DNA from: Cristatella mucedo
Taxonomy: Eukaryota > Bryozoa > Phylactolaemata > Cristatellidae
Direction of reading: 5' to 3'
Length of the DNA stretch: 62,000 nt
Assembly (NCBI GenBank): GCA_009760855.2
Contig: WPIO01000011.1
Span: 2,282,501-2,344,500 of the forward strand
Position 1 is the first letter of the stretch. Each line of letters opens with the position of its first letter. The notes below the pieces were generated by a model. The model was given only the letters and a program-made list of their open reading frames with translations. It was not told the DNA's origin and searched no databases. The position numbers and the translations under genes are program-made. Of this stretch, positions 49,081 through 60,571 are shown piece after piece.

Positions 49081-50218
49081 TATGTGTTTTCAATATTTCG
49101 TGGATATAAATTGTTACAATTGAAGTGTAGCGGTTTCCGAGCTGCTACAAGGATTTGCCAAAAACTGAGCACTCGCAACGGTGCAAGTCTCTTCTGATTA
49201 ACGAAAAGTTACGTTGAAGCAGGCGCCTCGAAGAAGCGCGGCTACAGCGAGTCGCAGATGCGTTGCCTCGGTACACGCAGGCAGCGATAAACGGTGCAGC
49301 GAGTCTAGCTCGGCTAATGTGAATCGGTCTAATCCCTAGCCAACGCCGAGAGGCGCGGCTGTGCAGCACTATCGATAGCGTGCAGCTGATAAACGGTGCG
49401 AGTCCAGCTCGGCTCTAATCCAATCAAAGTCCAAGTCATCAGCGTGGAGGAACAGCCAATCAGCGTGGAGGAGGAAGGAGTCCATTCGGAAGCCAAGAGG
49501 GCATCCATCTTGAGACCAGCGCCAGTTACGCCAGTTACGGCGTACGAATCTCTCGCTCAAGGTCCCGAGTACAGCTCCCGACCTTTTACATATAACACGA
49601 GAAAATATATAAAAATATGAATCATTTGTCAAGCGAGCGTCCTAGGAGAACCTAGTCCACGCCCAGGTATTTACATTTGCCACAGGGGTCAAGCCTGCAA
49701 TGCCATTCGTCAAAAGCTAGCACCGACCCAAGGGCAAAGCCAGGACAACATATCAAGCTCCAGTAAGTGATTACTCGGAAACCGCTAATAATCTCCAGAG
49801 CTGTCACAACCTAATGGATATAGCATTTCAACGTTTAACGAGAAAACGCACCCGTTGTCCGGCGGGTACACGCGAAATATCGAAAACACTTGATAATAAT
49901 AGTAATAATAATAATAATATTCCCCATCGGCCTTGACCGAGTGCTCCCGGAAGCTGACGCGGCGGCGGCGGTGGCGGCGGCGGTCACCGATCGCAGACAG
50001 ACAGACAGTGACGGATTTTCGTACGCTCTCTGCGGAAAGCTTTAAGCCCGAGCGCCGAGAGCGGATGCGGCGGCGGATGCGGCCTCAATTGCTCGATCGC
50101 TCCATCGGCGAAACACTTTCCGGCGTTTTTCCAGAATTTCTCGGAATCGTCTCGCCACTCGAGGCGAAGAATGCATGTCCTAAGTCACGGCAAGAAGTTT
50201 TCTGTCGTTATTATTATT
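49081..50218. other. Anonymous sequence
   Basis: No gene supported. A TAA run at 49893-49919 without a LINE end attached; a GGC run near 49960-49982. Confidence 0.4.
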
Positions 50219-50356
50219 AATAATAATAATGCACTTGATAAAGAGCCATCAGAGAACTCTCTCTCCTTCTAGGCGCTTTGCATTTGCTGCAAAGGGAAAC
50301 GCGATTGAATGGTGAGTAATAGCATGCTTGATAAACAACATTAATAAACATGGTTA
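50219..50356 (-). mobile_element. LINE A 3'-end fragment
   Basis: TAATAATAAT tail preceded by TTATTATTATT (forming a small AT palindrome), hairpin, TTTGCATTTGCTGCAAAGGG, AGCATGCTTGATAAACAAC. Confidence 0.9.
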
Positions 50357-51559
50357 TTCTGCTTTTTCAAATGAGTCGAGAGAGTTGCTGAACGCACGCA
50401 GCGAAGGGCTGCCCGCTTCTTCCCAACCTAGGAAATATAGTTAGTTGGCGAACTGCGTCAGCAGCCTCCATCGGCAGCAGCACCAGCAGCGGCAGCAACG
50501 TCCATCGGCAGCAATTGATTCTCCTTTGAAAATTCTGCTCTCGTCTTAAGCAGCATGTCTCGAGAGCTGATGGCCACAAGTGTGCAAGCTGGCGACAAAT
50601 GCACTGTGGCTGAAGTACTCGATATTGAAATGCACAACGTATTCCTACGAAGCGGACGCATCGAATTCGGACCGAGGATACGACGGCAGGCGGCAGCGTC
50701 GTCCTGCCACGAGCTAGTAACAGGTAATCCTAGAACTAGATATCTTGGCTTTGAAACGTCTCTGCGAGAGCGCTATCTTATAAATAGGGTCTAGAGCGCC
50801 TGTTGATGACCAGTAGTGAGACACAATGTAAGCCTAATAGGGTAGTCTTAAGCTCGCCGTGCACGCCGCAAATTCAAATACGTTTCGACGGAGCCGAGCC
50901 GTGGGCAGCTGATGTAAGATGGCTCCGTCAATTTCTGGCTTCAAAACGAAATCTGGCAGTGCTTTGCAGTCAAGCCGGCAGGCCAAGATGGGTACTCACG
51001 GGCTCTCTTTAACAGGAGTACCCTCAAGAGCTCGAATTTCAATTACCGGTTCGCCTCAGGCTAACGACTACCGCGAGCTTGTGCCGCATAGGCCTGAGGT
51101 TGACCTCGCTGTGGACTTCGCTCGTTGACCTTAGTCGGGCGATCGTCAATGCAGGCCAAGCCAAAGCTAGGTCACATTCTCAGAGGCCGACTGGATCAAG
51201 CGAGCAGGTGCGACGATTTTCGCTTCGCGAGCGCATCGAAAGACTGTGTGAAGGTTGCCCTCGCACAGATCATCGCGCGCGCGGGAAGAGACAGCACCGG
51301 AGTGACCGCCACGTGCCGCCGCGTGCCATCCGCCGTTGAGGAAACACTTTGTGGCGATCGCATATTTCTCCCGATGCACTATGCCGAACGACCAATTTTG
51401 CTTCTGCAGCTGCTCTGAATCTGGTGTATCAATCAATGCTGGAATAATCAATTGCCAGCGGATCTTCAACCGCAGACGCAGGGCTCGGCTTTTTCGGCTT
51501 TTTCGGCTTTTTCTCAAGCGCGAACGAGAAAATGAGAATGAAAAACTCGCCGCCAGTCG
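50357..51559. other. Anonymous sequence
   Basis: No gene supported; short open frames without motifs. TTTTTCGGC triplicated at about 51490-51512. Confidence 0.4.
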
Positions 51560-53700
51560 ATAATAATAATAATAATAATAATATTGCACTTGATAAAGCG
51601 CCCTCAGAGAACTTAATCTCTTTCTAGGCGCTTTACATTTGCTGTAAAGTGAAATGCAATTGAATAGTAAGTAAAATCATGCTTGAAAAATAAACGAAAT
51701 GAATAATATGGTTAGGGGTGACATGCACAGGGTCAGCATGCAAATGTGGTTAGTGGCAGCATGCACAGTGTCAGCACGCATAAGCACATCAAGGACGAAT
51801 CACAGGGACCCACTAAATGCTGTTCTAAATCGGTGTGTTTTTAAGTTTCTTTTAAATGTGGTCAGGTCAGGGGATGTTCTGACGCAGGTCGGGAGGGAGT
51901 TCCAGGCTTTGGGAGCATACGAGCTAAATGCACGGTCTCCAAAGGATTTAAGGTTTGTACGAAGTATTTCCAGACTGTTGGATTCCGAAAAGCGGGTGGT
52001 ACGATGCTTAGCCTGATGGGGTAGTATATCTGACAGATAGGCTGGAGCCATAGAATGAAGAGACCTAAAAGTGAGCGACAAAACCTTGAAGTCAATCCGT
52101 TGCCTCACTGGAAGCCAGTGCAGGTCGGCGAGAAGTGGAGTAATGTGGCAACTGCGACGCTCACGACAGACAAGCCTAGCTGCAGAGTTTTGCACCAGCT
52201 GCAATCGCCTGATCGCACATGCTGGTAGGCCAGTAAGCAGTGAGTTGCAGAAGTCGAGGCGGGATGTCACGAATGCATGGACCAACTTGGACGTGGTATC
52301 CTTATCTAAACAAGCCCTAATTTTAGCAATGTTATGAAGCTGAAAATAAGCAGATCTGACTGTGGAGCTGATGTGGTCGTCTAACGAGAGGTTGCTTTGG
52401 AATATGACACCCAGATTTCGAGCTGATTCAACAGGAGATATGCTGGCAGAGCCAATTTTGAAAGTCAGCCTTTCCAATTTCTGAATCACACTGGGTTTGC
52501 CCATAACTAGTAAGTTAGTTTTATCATCGTTTAGTTTTAGAAAATTTGCTGCCATCCATGTGCGGATGTCATCAATGCATGCAGCAAGTGAGTCGAGAGA
52601 ATTTGAGGTGCTCGAAGACTGGGAGGGATAAAAGCAAAGGTACAACTGAGTGTCATCCACATAGAAGTGAAAGCCTAGATTGTGATTGGCAATCACATCA
52701 GCAAGAGGGAGAGTATAAACTGTGAAAAGGACCGGACCTAGCACTGAGCCCTGAGGTACTCCATATTTTAGAGGTACTTCAGATGATCTTTGTCCATTCA
52801 CGTCAATACTCTGGAGTCTCCCACAGAGATAGGACCTGAACCACTGCAGAGCAGTGCCAGTGATGCCCAGGCGAGACGAGAGGCGCTCTAGAAGAACTTT
52901 GTGATCGATGGTATCAGAAGCTGCCGAAAGATCGAGCAAAACAAGAAGAGACACTCTACCCATGTCTGCATTCCTAAGCAGGTCGTTGTATACCCGAAGC
53001 AAAGCTGACTCTGTGGAGTGATTAGCTCTAAAGCCAGACTGGAACTTACTAGCAAGGTGTGAGGTTTTGATATAGGAGTTCAGCTGGTCTGCCACGACCC
53101 GTTCCAGTGTCTTTGATAGGAATGGTAGAAGGGAGACTGGGCGGTAGTTGCTTAAGTTCTCTTGGTCTAGTGTAGCTTTCTTGAGAAGTGGCCTGACTAC
53201 AGCTTTTTTGAAAGGTGCTGGGACCTGACCTGAGGCTAATGACATATTAATGATGTTAGTTATGCATGGCAGCAGCAGATCAATGCAATGTAGGAGCAGA
53301 ACAGTGGGAATAGGGTCCAAAGGACTTGTTGTCTTCTTTGATTGAGATACGAACTTTAGGACTAGATCACTAGTGACCTGCTTAAATGCAGACATTGAGG
53401 CGCAGCCAGGAACCGAGGAACAGCATTCTAGTGGGAAGGTTGTCATCGCAGGGATGGATTCCCTGATCTTGTCTATCTTCTGCACAAAGAATCGAGAGAA
53501 GCGATCGGCTAGATCATCACAAGGATCATCAGGTAAGGAGCTAATCTGGGAACGGTTGAGGAGATGGTTTATTGTCGACATGAGCATTTTTGGATTGTGC
53601 ATCTGTGATTCAACAATGTTTCTATAGAAGCTAGACTTGGCCTTTGCTAGGATCGAGAGATGTAATGCAAGGGGGGACGACTCTGGACACTCGTCGTTGA
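51560..53700 (-). mobile_element. Longest LINE A copy (L2/CR1-like), 5'-truncated
   Basis: The 3' end lies at the low coordinate: (TAA)n tail 51561-51582, 34-nt hairpin 51598-51631, a 3' UTR of about 170 bp, then the RT ORF. The frame remains readable upstream of the first Met to about 53695 (FNDECPESSPL...), then meets a stop. The endonuclease part is therefore missing, as in most target-primed insertions. No clear target-site duplication. Confidence 0.95.
51800..53602 (-). CDS. LINE A reverse transcriptase ORF, 600 residues, N-terminally incomplete
   Basis: Non-LTR retrotransposon RT that copies element RNA at a nicked chromosomal site. From the N-terminus: a linker typical of the region after the endonuclease (1-30), fingers with YRPVSLLPFLSKTLE (153-167) and FQSGFRANHSTESAL (187-201), motif A LLDLSAASDTIDH (222-234), motif B YGVPQGSVLGPVLF (280-293), motif C FYVDD (313-317), thumb LKLNDDKTNLLVMG (355-368), and a C-terminal domain ending in SFGDRAFSSYAPKAWNSLP. 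The catalytic Asp (224, 316, 317) are present. At 229 Ser replaces the aromatic residue that forms the nucleotide steric gate; LINE B keeps Phe there. Motif C is YVDD where YADD is usual. Met1 is only the first Met in the frame; the real protein began upstream. Likely inactive. Confidence 0.9.
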   Translation of the reverse strand: MHNPKMLMSTINHLLNRSQISSLPDDPCDDLADRFSRFFVQKIDKIRESIPAMTTFPLECCSSVPGCASMSAFKQVTSDLVLKFVSQSKKTTSPLDPIPTVLLLHCIDLLLPCITNIINMSLASGQVPAPFKKAVVRPLLKKATLDQENLSNYRPVSLLPFLSKTLERVVADQLNSYIKTSHLASKFQSGFRANHSTESALLRVYNDLLRNADMGRVSLLVLLDLSAASDTIDHKVLLERLSSRLGITGTALQWFRSYLCGRLQSIDVNGQRSSEVPLKYGVPQGSVLGPVLFTVYTLPLADVIANHNLGFHFYVDDTQLYLCFYPSQSSSTSNSLDSLAACIDDIRTWMAANFLKLNDDKTNLLVMGKPSVIQKLERLTFKIGSASISPVESARNLGVIFQSNLSLDDHISSTVRSAYFQLHNIAKIRACLDKDTTSKLVHAFVTSRLDFCNSLLTGLPACAIRRLQLVQNSAARLVCRERRSCHITPLLADLHWLPVRQRIDFKVLSLTFRSLHSMAPAYLSDILPHQAKHRTTRFSESNSLEILRTNLKSFGDRAFSSYAPKAWNSLPTCVRTSPDLTTFKRNLKTHRFRTAFSGSL

Positions 53701-54309
53701 ACTAACTTTAGCACGAGCTGGGACGGAGCGTCGTAGAAGCCGATGCAACTGAAACTGCATAGTCTACAACCCGCAACCGAGCGCAGCTACAGTGTGCATC
53801 GGTCGTACTGGAGACGACGATTTCGGTAGCGCCGACACGTGACCGCACCGCTGGCTAGCCGTCCGCCGCTGTCAGGCACTAACCTTCTCGCATTATCATT
53901 CACAGGTATGGTCTCTAGATGCAAAGTGTTACGGCAGCGAATGGAACCGCTTGCACGCGGTATGAGGTCGAGATGTGCGATATGAAGTCGGTCCGGTCTT
54001 TCGGGCAAATTGCTTGCTAATAGTAGTAGTAGGGGCTGCTGTTTATTGTATTTGACGGATAGCTTCTGCTGCTGGCCTGAAGCGCTCAACTGGGCTAGAG
54101 CTTTCGACATTTTGATGCCGATTAAGAAATTCGGACGATCGGGTAGACTACTGAAGGACTTCAAAGACCACGCGGCAATACTGGGCAACATTGCTGACGT
54201 AATACAGGGCCTTGACCGAATGTTAATCCCACCAAGACAAGCCTAGTCACGTGCTGGAGACAGAACGAGCAATCATCAATATTTTTTTTCTTTCGCTTCA
54301 GAGACGAAG
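53701..54309. other. Anonymous sequence
   Basis: No gene recognised. CCGATGCA / TGCATCGG (about 53739 and 53794) could pair weakly. Confidence 0.4.
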
Positions 54310-54325
54310 AGCGAGAGAGAGAGAG

Positions 54326-54386
<61 letters not shown>

Positions 54387-54388
54387 AA
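54310..54388 (+). repeat. GA microsatellite
   Basis: About 80 bp of GAGAGA with GAGC variants at both edges. Confidence 0.97.
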
Positions 54389-55795
54389 AGGGCTTGCACA
54401 TTCTTAGACGCGAATAATGACGATATGGTTGATATGACAATGACATTGACAAGCAACAGGCACGCATTCGAAGCAGAGACAGATAGCGGCAGCTTAAGGT
54501 AACTCTGAAATTGCTAGTTATCAAATATCCTTTACCTAAATTACTAAGAAAAGCTTGGTCCCCGAGTCAAGTCGGAAAGAAAGCAGAAATTTGCAGAAAA
54601 ATAGCAATGACCTGTTTCAAGTAGTACACAGCCAACGCACATTTATGCGTACTGACTGGCTGTTCTCCCGGTAAGCTCGTGTGTATAAGTACCGGAGAAA
54701 TATAAGGGGTGGGGGAGGTGTCATTAGGTTTAGCAGCAAGATAATAGCGCTAAAGCAGGCTGCCAGACCAGTAAAGGATTTTTGACGAATTCAAGGGTGG
54801 TGATTATGTGATGGGAACACCCAATAGCCGATCCGAACCCTCAGGATGTTTATGCGACGATAATGGAAGAAGTCTCGTGCGGTGTTCTCGCCTACATCCA
54901 CCTTTCCAAAATTTTCAATAAAATTCAGACTCTATAGAATATGGAACACAAGAAGAGACGGCGCAGAAGCCGCAGGCGGCCGCTATTCCTGGCCCGAGAA
55001 GTGAGGTCATTAAGCGCCATGGTTAGGCAACGCCGCATTAAACGCAAGCATAACATAACGATACGCGCGCTTGCTTAAGGGTTGCCAGTAAATATTTCAC
55101 CCGCGGCGTGCAACATTAGTATACCTTGCTTCCTAGAAAACCTTCTTATTACCTGAAAAGAGTAGCAGCCACATCAGCTGCGGCTATACAATGAGGAATT
55201 CGCGCGCCTAGGTACAGATGCCCTTAGAAAAGATTTTACTATCTGAATTGTGAGTCGAAATTCAGCAATATTTAAATATTTCCACGGGGGACCTTAGCTG
55301 TAAGCTTGCTGTTTCGCTTTCTGCGGCATGCACACTAAACATCGAGCTTAAACATCGAGACCGAATCCGATGTATTTTAAAAAACAAAGGGACATTTTCC
55401 ATCTCAGGTGTGTAAGAATAATTATGGGCCACCATTTTGATCCACTCCCGCGTCTTGCTGGATAGCGGCTTTTTAAAAGACGCTTTGCTCTCCATGTTGT
55501 CAAAATCACCTCAAAAATCACTCCTTAAAAAACAATTTTAACATGTTCTACGTTGAACTAAATGCGCGTAATCTCCTTGATCTGGCTGCTTGTTTATTTG
55601 AAAAGCTGGGAAAGAAACCAAAACGGCATCCTTATCAATTAAAAACTGATGTACGTACTTACATGTATATGCTTCGGCGAATACGTACGAAAGAAGTTGC
55701 ACAGCATTCCGTAACAGTGTGAATGAGCTTGGGTTCAAAAGGATTGCGAACTTCAGGAGATTATAATGGTAAGCTCAGATGGATAGTGTTTAGCA
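54389..55795. other. Anonymous AT-richer sequence
   Basis: No gene or retroelement end recognised. Confidence 0.4.
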
Positions 55796-55987
55796 AAGGC
55801 GGGACAACGCCAAGGCGGGACAACGCCAAGGCGGGACAACGCCAAGGCGGGACAACGCCAAGGCGGGACAACGCCAAGGCGGGACAACGCCAAGGCGGGA
55901 CAACGCCAAGGCGGGACAACGCCAAGGCGGGACAACGCCAAGGCGGGACAACGCCAAGGCGGGACAACGCCAAGGCGGGACAACGCC
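55796..55987 (+). repeat. 16-bp minisatellite, exactly 12 copies
   Basis: Unit AAGGCGGGACAACGCC repeated 12 times with no divergence seen; no spacers. Near-perfect homogeneity suggests recent expansion or gene conversion. Confidence 0.97.
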
Positions 55988-56054
55988 AGCCTAGGTTTCC
56001 GGAACAGGAAGCTACAGCAGCGATGCTTTCAGCTCCCGCTCGCTCTCCCAATCT

Positions 56055-56121
<67 letters not shown>

Positions 56122-56122
56122 C

Positions 56123-56155
<33 letters not shown>

Positions 56156-56156
56156 C
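56055..56156 (+). repeat. CT microsatellite
   Basis: CT repeats with one AACC interruption near 56120. Confidence 0.97.
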
Positions 56157-56289
56157 CCTCCCATCCACTCCGATTCTCTTTCTCGCTAGCTCTCTCTTTC
56201 TCTCGTTGTTCTAAGGGATTTCCTCTAGTTTTCTCACTAAGGACTTCGCAGAGTTTTGTCCTCACTCCTGCAGCTTCGATAAAACAAAA

Positions 56290-56425
56290 GCTTAAGCTTT
56301 TTCCTTTATGCTCTTAAGCGAAAGTCACGTGGGCTTTGAGTGTGCTACATAAAATTCTCCTGCGGAGCACCTACTGAGTCCTTGTGGAATTCAAGTTATT
56401 GACGGAGCTACATTACATTACAAAC
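56290..56425 (+). mobile_element. LINE B 3'-end fragment, plus strand
   Basis: Reverse complement of 30905-31050: GTGTGCTACATAAAATTCTC, GAGTCCTTGTGGAATTCAAG, then the TACATTACATTAC tail (56410-56422). This confirms the ACATT-type family tail in a third copy and the opposite orientation. Confidence 0.75.
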
Positions 56426-56516
56426 GGGCTACCGTTAAATGCTTTCAGTGCAAATGTATTTGCTTCGTCTGCCGCCTGCTCGGATTAGTCGTAAAAAAAT
56501 GATGTAATTGTCGAGG

Positions 56517-56674
56517 GTGGCTGATTAAACACTCTCATTTACACGCACAGAGGCAGAAGAAAATTAACGGCATTTGAACCCGATTATGCTCGACAATACA
56601 GGATTAAATTCAGTGGGACTCGATCCCACAACCGGAGTCGTGAAGAGCGAGCGCCCGCTCCGTGGTGCCAGCCA
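56517..56674 (-). mobile_element. SINE-1-related copy
   Basis: Minus strand: GCTGGCACCACGGAGCGGGC, CTCGCTCTTCACGACTCCGG, B-box GGGATCGAGTCC. The 3' body is diverged. Confidence 0.78.
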
Positions 56675-57539
56675 AGACCGCAAGAGGGCGCTCTAGGCAC
56701 TTGAGCGGCACATGCCTGACGGACAACTTAGTCAGCGCGAGCACGCGCGTTGTTTGCTTTGTCTCCTGCTCCTCCGTGAAAAATTCCCCTGAAACTGCCC
56801 GTAGCCTCTATAGCAAGACATTCTGGCCGCATCGAGGCGAGCGCCAATTTTAAGTGTAGCAAACAAGGTGGGCACGCTGTGTCGGCAGCCCGCGTGTGCA
56901 GATGAGCGAACTGCGGAGGGTTGACGTAGAGGGGGGGACTTGCTTATCCTACCCACAGAGTGCATAGAAATACCCGTCATTTTAGCGAACCCGTGCGAGA
57001 CCAGTAGCTGTAATCTGGATCAATGCAGCGTGAACCAATGGGGAAATTCAGGCGATTCGGCCTTGCTCCTGCCTGGCCTTTGTGACGTCACGCGCGGGTG
57101 GCTTCAAAGGAGAGTACATCCTACAGGAAAAAAATTCCACGGCACAGCGCGGCTTGTCATAATAATGTCAAAAATCTATTTTCAGCCACGTAACATGACA
57201 AAAATTGATTGGGCATGCTTAGACAACAGAGATCTAGCATCCAAGTTTGACTCTCCATCCGACACATTCGAGGTCTCGACAGTATTCTGACATTCTTTCA
57301 ACAGCAGGTACGCGACACCGCGCCGCCGAACACCAAAGCGGGTTCAAAGTCGTTTATTCATACGGATCCCGCAGCGGGCCAGTAGTCGCGACCCCTCTGC
57401 CCAGCGTCCTCGAAGTAGCTGACGGGCCTCTGCAGCCCGTTACTTATTACCACTGCCATAAATCGCAACGGCCCATAAACCACGTATGCCATAAATTAGC
57501 CACATTCCCTTGATCTCAAGATCACAGATCAGATGGGGC
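56675..57539. other. Anonymous sequence
   Basis: No gene recognised; a short open frame (56940-57290) has no motif. Confidence 0.4.
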
Positions 57540-58172
57540 AACAGCAAAGCATAACATCACAACAGCGTAATGATAGGACATCGACTTCTGTAACTCACCA
57601 CTCGCAGGTCTTGCTGTTGGTGAAATAAGACTCTCAAAGTTGGTGCAAAACTGCCTGTCTGTCGTGAATTTTGTTATGTCCACATTGCACTACTTCACAT
57701 TGACCTGCACGAATAGCCATCAAGAAGCGTATCGCTTTTAGAGTTCTGTAACTCGCGTTTAAGTTCTTATATCTTTATGCCCCGACCTGTCTCTACAAAA
57801 TACGTCTTCCCAATCATCATACCATCTGCTCTCGTGACTCAAGTCGTGTAGCTGTGTCTCTAACCAGCCTTAATTTCTATGGAGACCGCGCCTTCACTTC
57901 CAATGGTCCCAACGCCTGGAACTCACTTCCGAATGAAGTCACGTCATTCCCTGACTTGATATTTAAAAAGAAGCCACAACCAAACCTGCTCCTAGCAGCT
58001 TTTGCAGGATCCACGGGATGGGATATCCGCGGTCCTTCATGCGCTTATACTTACTGACACTGCCACATGTTTTCACTAAGAAATTGATGGCTTTCTTTTA
58101 CACCACGTGTAATGCACTTATATAGAGCTTTAGTTCTCTTCCGGTGCAATAGAAAAGTCTTATTATTATTAT
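57540..58172 (+). mobile_element. LINE A-related copy, diverged subfamily
   Basis: The coding remnant (57854-58057) reads SLNFYGDRAFTSNGPNAWNSLP, the L2/CR1 C-terminal signature. The 3' end keeps a 34-nt stem-loop (58114-58147) with outer stem GCAC/GTGC, then TTATTATTATTAT. The 5' limit is approximate. Confidence 0.85.
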
Positions 58173-58737
58173 CATCTGTACTCCAGTTTTCATCCTTCTA
58201 TAAGGTGAGGACACTGGTATACCTTCAAAGTTTCGCTCGATCTTGCTCATTTTAATGAGTGACCCTGTTTGCTAATACCCACATAATTAAAGGCGCCTTA
58301 CTGATTGGTACAAGTTTTTTTCTAATTGCTTCCTAGGTAGACGTGATACATGGGAGGAAATGGAAAGCTTCAATATGCGGGAGAGCCTTGAATATACGAC
58401 ATTAACTCTATATTATATAATAGATTCCATCCGGGGCCTTGGCTTAAGCATTGACTTAAGCAGAATTTTTCGCCGTGTTAAAAGTTCTCTACATAGGTCA
58501 AATTCAGAAATGGTGGCATGCCAATGAGATGCAGATCGAACTCACTGGTAGGCAGCTATTGTAAATGTGAGCTGACGTTCGTAGCTGAGCAAGCGCGCTG
58601 GGGAGCGTAGCAAGTCGACAAACCGCCCAAGTGCCTAGTTCATTGACCACCTAGTGACTCGCAGTGGACTCTTTACGATAAGGGAAAAGTAAGTTTTATG
58701 AAGCAGTATTTGCTAAAAACAAAATGAGACTGACGGG
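58173..58737. other. Anonymous sequence
   Basis: AT-rich; no gene recognised. Confidence 0.4.
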
Positions 58738-59245
58738 GCCTCAAAGTGAGCGACGCTTGAAGTCGATACGCTGTTTGACGAGCAGAGCCAGAACAGGTCG
58801 GGAGAAATGGTACAATTATAATTATTATAATTACAATTGTAATTGATACTTATTATATTAATATAATATAACTTATGTGGCAACGTCGCCGCTCTCACGC
58901 CAGATAAGCCTGAATGCCGAGTCTTACGCCAACTGTAAGCGCCTTATTGCAACTTGGGTATGGAGAAACCTGCGAGTAAAGAGTAACGTGAGTCAAGACG
59001 GGGTGTCAAATATGCATGGACCAACTTGGATGCTGTCTCCCTGTCTAAGCATGTCCGAATTTCCGAAACGTTACGTAGCTGAGAGTAGGCAGACTTGACT
59101 ATGGATCTGCTGCGGCTGTCTAGTGAAAGGTCTATTTAGAATAGTACGCCTAGACTGTGTACAGATGCCACAGGAAATACCGCCGGTCGAGTCCATTTTG
59201 AGGGTTAGGCTTTCCAATTTCTGAGCAACCCTAGGTTTGCTAGTG
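58738..59245 (-). mobile_element. LINE A ORF fragment split by AT-rich insert
   Basis: Minus strand; parallels 52060-52500 (CATGCATGGACCAACTTGG, GGCTTTCCAATTTCTGA, AACCCTAGGTTTGC). An AT-rich self-complementary segment (58812-58873) interrupts it. No tail. Confidence 0.82.
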
Positions 59246-59346
59246 GCGGCGGCAGCCAGTGGCACGACGAGCGGCAGGGCCTATCTTAAATCCCCAAATA
59301 TGCGGAAATGAAGCACAGCAATAAAACACATGTATATGTTACATAG

Positions 59347-59377
<31 letters not shown>

Positions 59378-59389
59378 ATATATAAATGC

Positions 59390-59522
59390 AATTCATTTTT
59401 ACATCTCCCTAAGAGAACTTACTCTCTGGTCAGGCACTTCACACATGCCACGGGTCTCGAGCTTACGACCTCGGTCACCAAATACATTAACCTTGACCTT
59501 TGTTGAGGCGATCACCTTAATT
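59390..59522 (-). mobile_element. SINE-2 copy
   Basis: Minus strand: AAGGTTAATGTATTTGGTGA, GAGGTCGTAAGCTCGAGACC (B-box-like), GAAGTGCCTGACCAGAGAG, TTCTCTTAGGGAG, AATGAATTGCA. It is followed by an AT run (59354-59382). Confidence 0.78.
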
Positions 59523-59649
59523 AATCACTGGCTATAACAGCAATAGGATGACATCCGCTAAGAAGAGCCAAACGAAGGACTGCATTCGTGCTTGCAGGGA
59601 CCGCGAAGGGTTTTTGCTTTTTTAGAGCTTGTGAGCCTGTGTATAATTG

Positions 59650-59737
59650 TTTTCTTTGCAGCAAATGTAAAGTGCTTACACAGAGAATGAGTTCTCTGAG
59701 GGCGCTATATATCAAATGTATTATTTTTATTATTACC
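59650..59737 (+). mobile_element. LINE A 3'-tail fragment
   Basis: TTTGCAGCAAATGTAAAGTGC, hairpin, CTATATATCAAATGTATTATT. Confidence 0.88.
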
Positions 59738-59841
59738 ATTATTCTGTAACCCCCTATAACCGACAACCCTGCTACCCCGAATGCAGCTCTGAAGGTTTTT
59801 TGGCATTACTTCAAGCTCGCCTTGAAGGCTTGCAAAGAGCC

Positions 59842-59985
59842 AACGAGATGGTTTGGTCCAGCAGTTAAGGTGCTCGCCCCCGACCACGGTCTGGCTGAGG
59901 TCGTGGGCTCGAGCTCCGAGGCACGTGTGAAGCGCCTGAGTAGAGATTAAGTTCTCTTGGGGCGCTATACAAATGAATTGTATTT
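59842..59985 (+). mobile_element. SINE-2 copy, best-preserved
   Basis: Head GGTTTGGTCCAGCAGTTAAG, GTGCTCGCCCCCGACC, B-box GGGCTCGAGCTCC, a linker (GAGGCACGTGTGAA), the 34-nt hairpin (59932-59965), CTATACAAATGAATTGTATT. About 145 bp in total. Confidence 0.85.
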
Positions 59986-60571
59986 GTATAAGGTGATCCA
60001 AGAAAGTGTGATTGTAAGTAAAAGTTACCATTAAATAGAATTCTTTAATTTACTCCAAAGTAGAAAACCCCGAGCCTCCGTTGAGCCAGTAATTTCATGG
60101 TTCTTTTACAATCTTGTTTCTATGCAATTCTTCGCTCAATCGTTCACTCATTCTATTGCCACTGTGACGAGCCTGAAGTTGTTGCACGATCCTGACTGGT
60201 GTCAGTGAGAACTTCGTTGTCCCGGCCACGGACCATGAAATAACCGTATGGGTAATTTCTATAGCACCCAAAGATAGGCTAATTTCTGGAAGACGCTCAC
60301 GTTGGACAACTGCAAAGTGTAATACTGGGTTCGCGAAAGTTTTACACCTGCCTTAACTGCCAGGCAGCAAAAATATGTGGACTTAAGGGTCAGCCACATA
60401 ATCAGTCAACAGTTTTGAGAAACACTCACTCTGAAATATTCACTTTCTGAGTTAAATCTAAACTCTATCCAAAGCTCTAGTGGCATTGGCACACTGCCGC
60501 TGGAGGCTTAAGGTTGGTACACGACTGCAGCTAGGCTTTCTGTCACGGACATAGAAACTTTCCCTGAGTCA
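59986..60571. other. Anonymous sequence
   Basis: No gene or element recognised. Confidence 0.4.

Noticed and set aside
51545-53700. Target-site duplication of the longest LINE A (ACTCGCCG / ACTCGTCG)
   Set aside because: The left copy is not adjacent to the tail and the match is only 7 of 8 bases.
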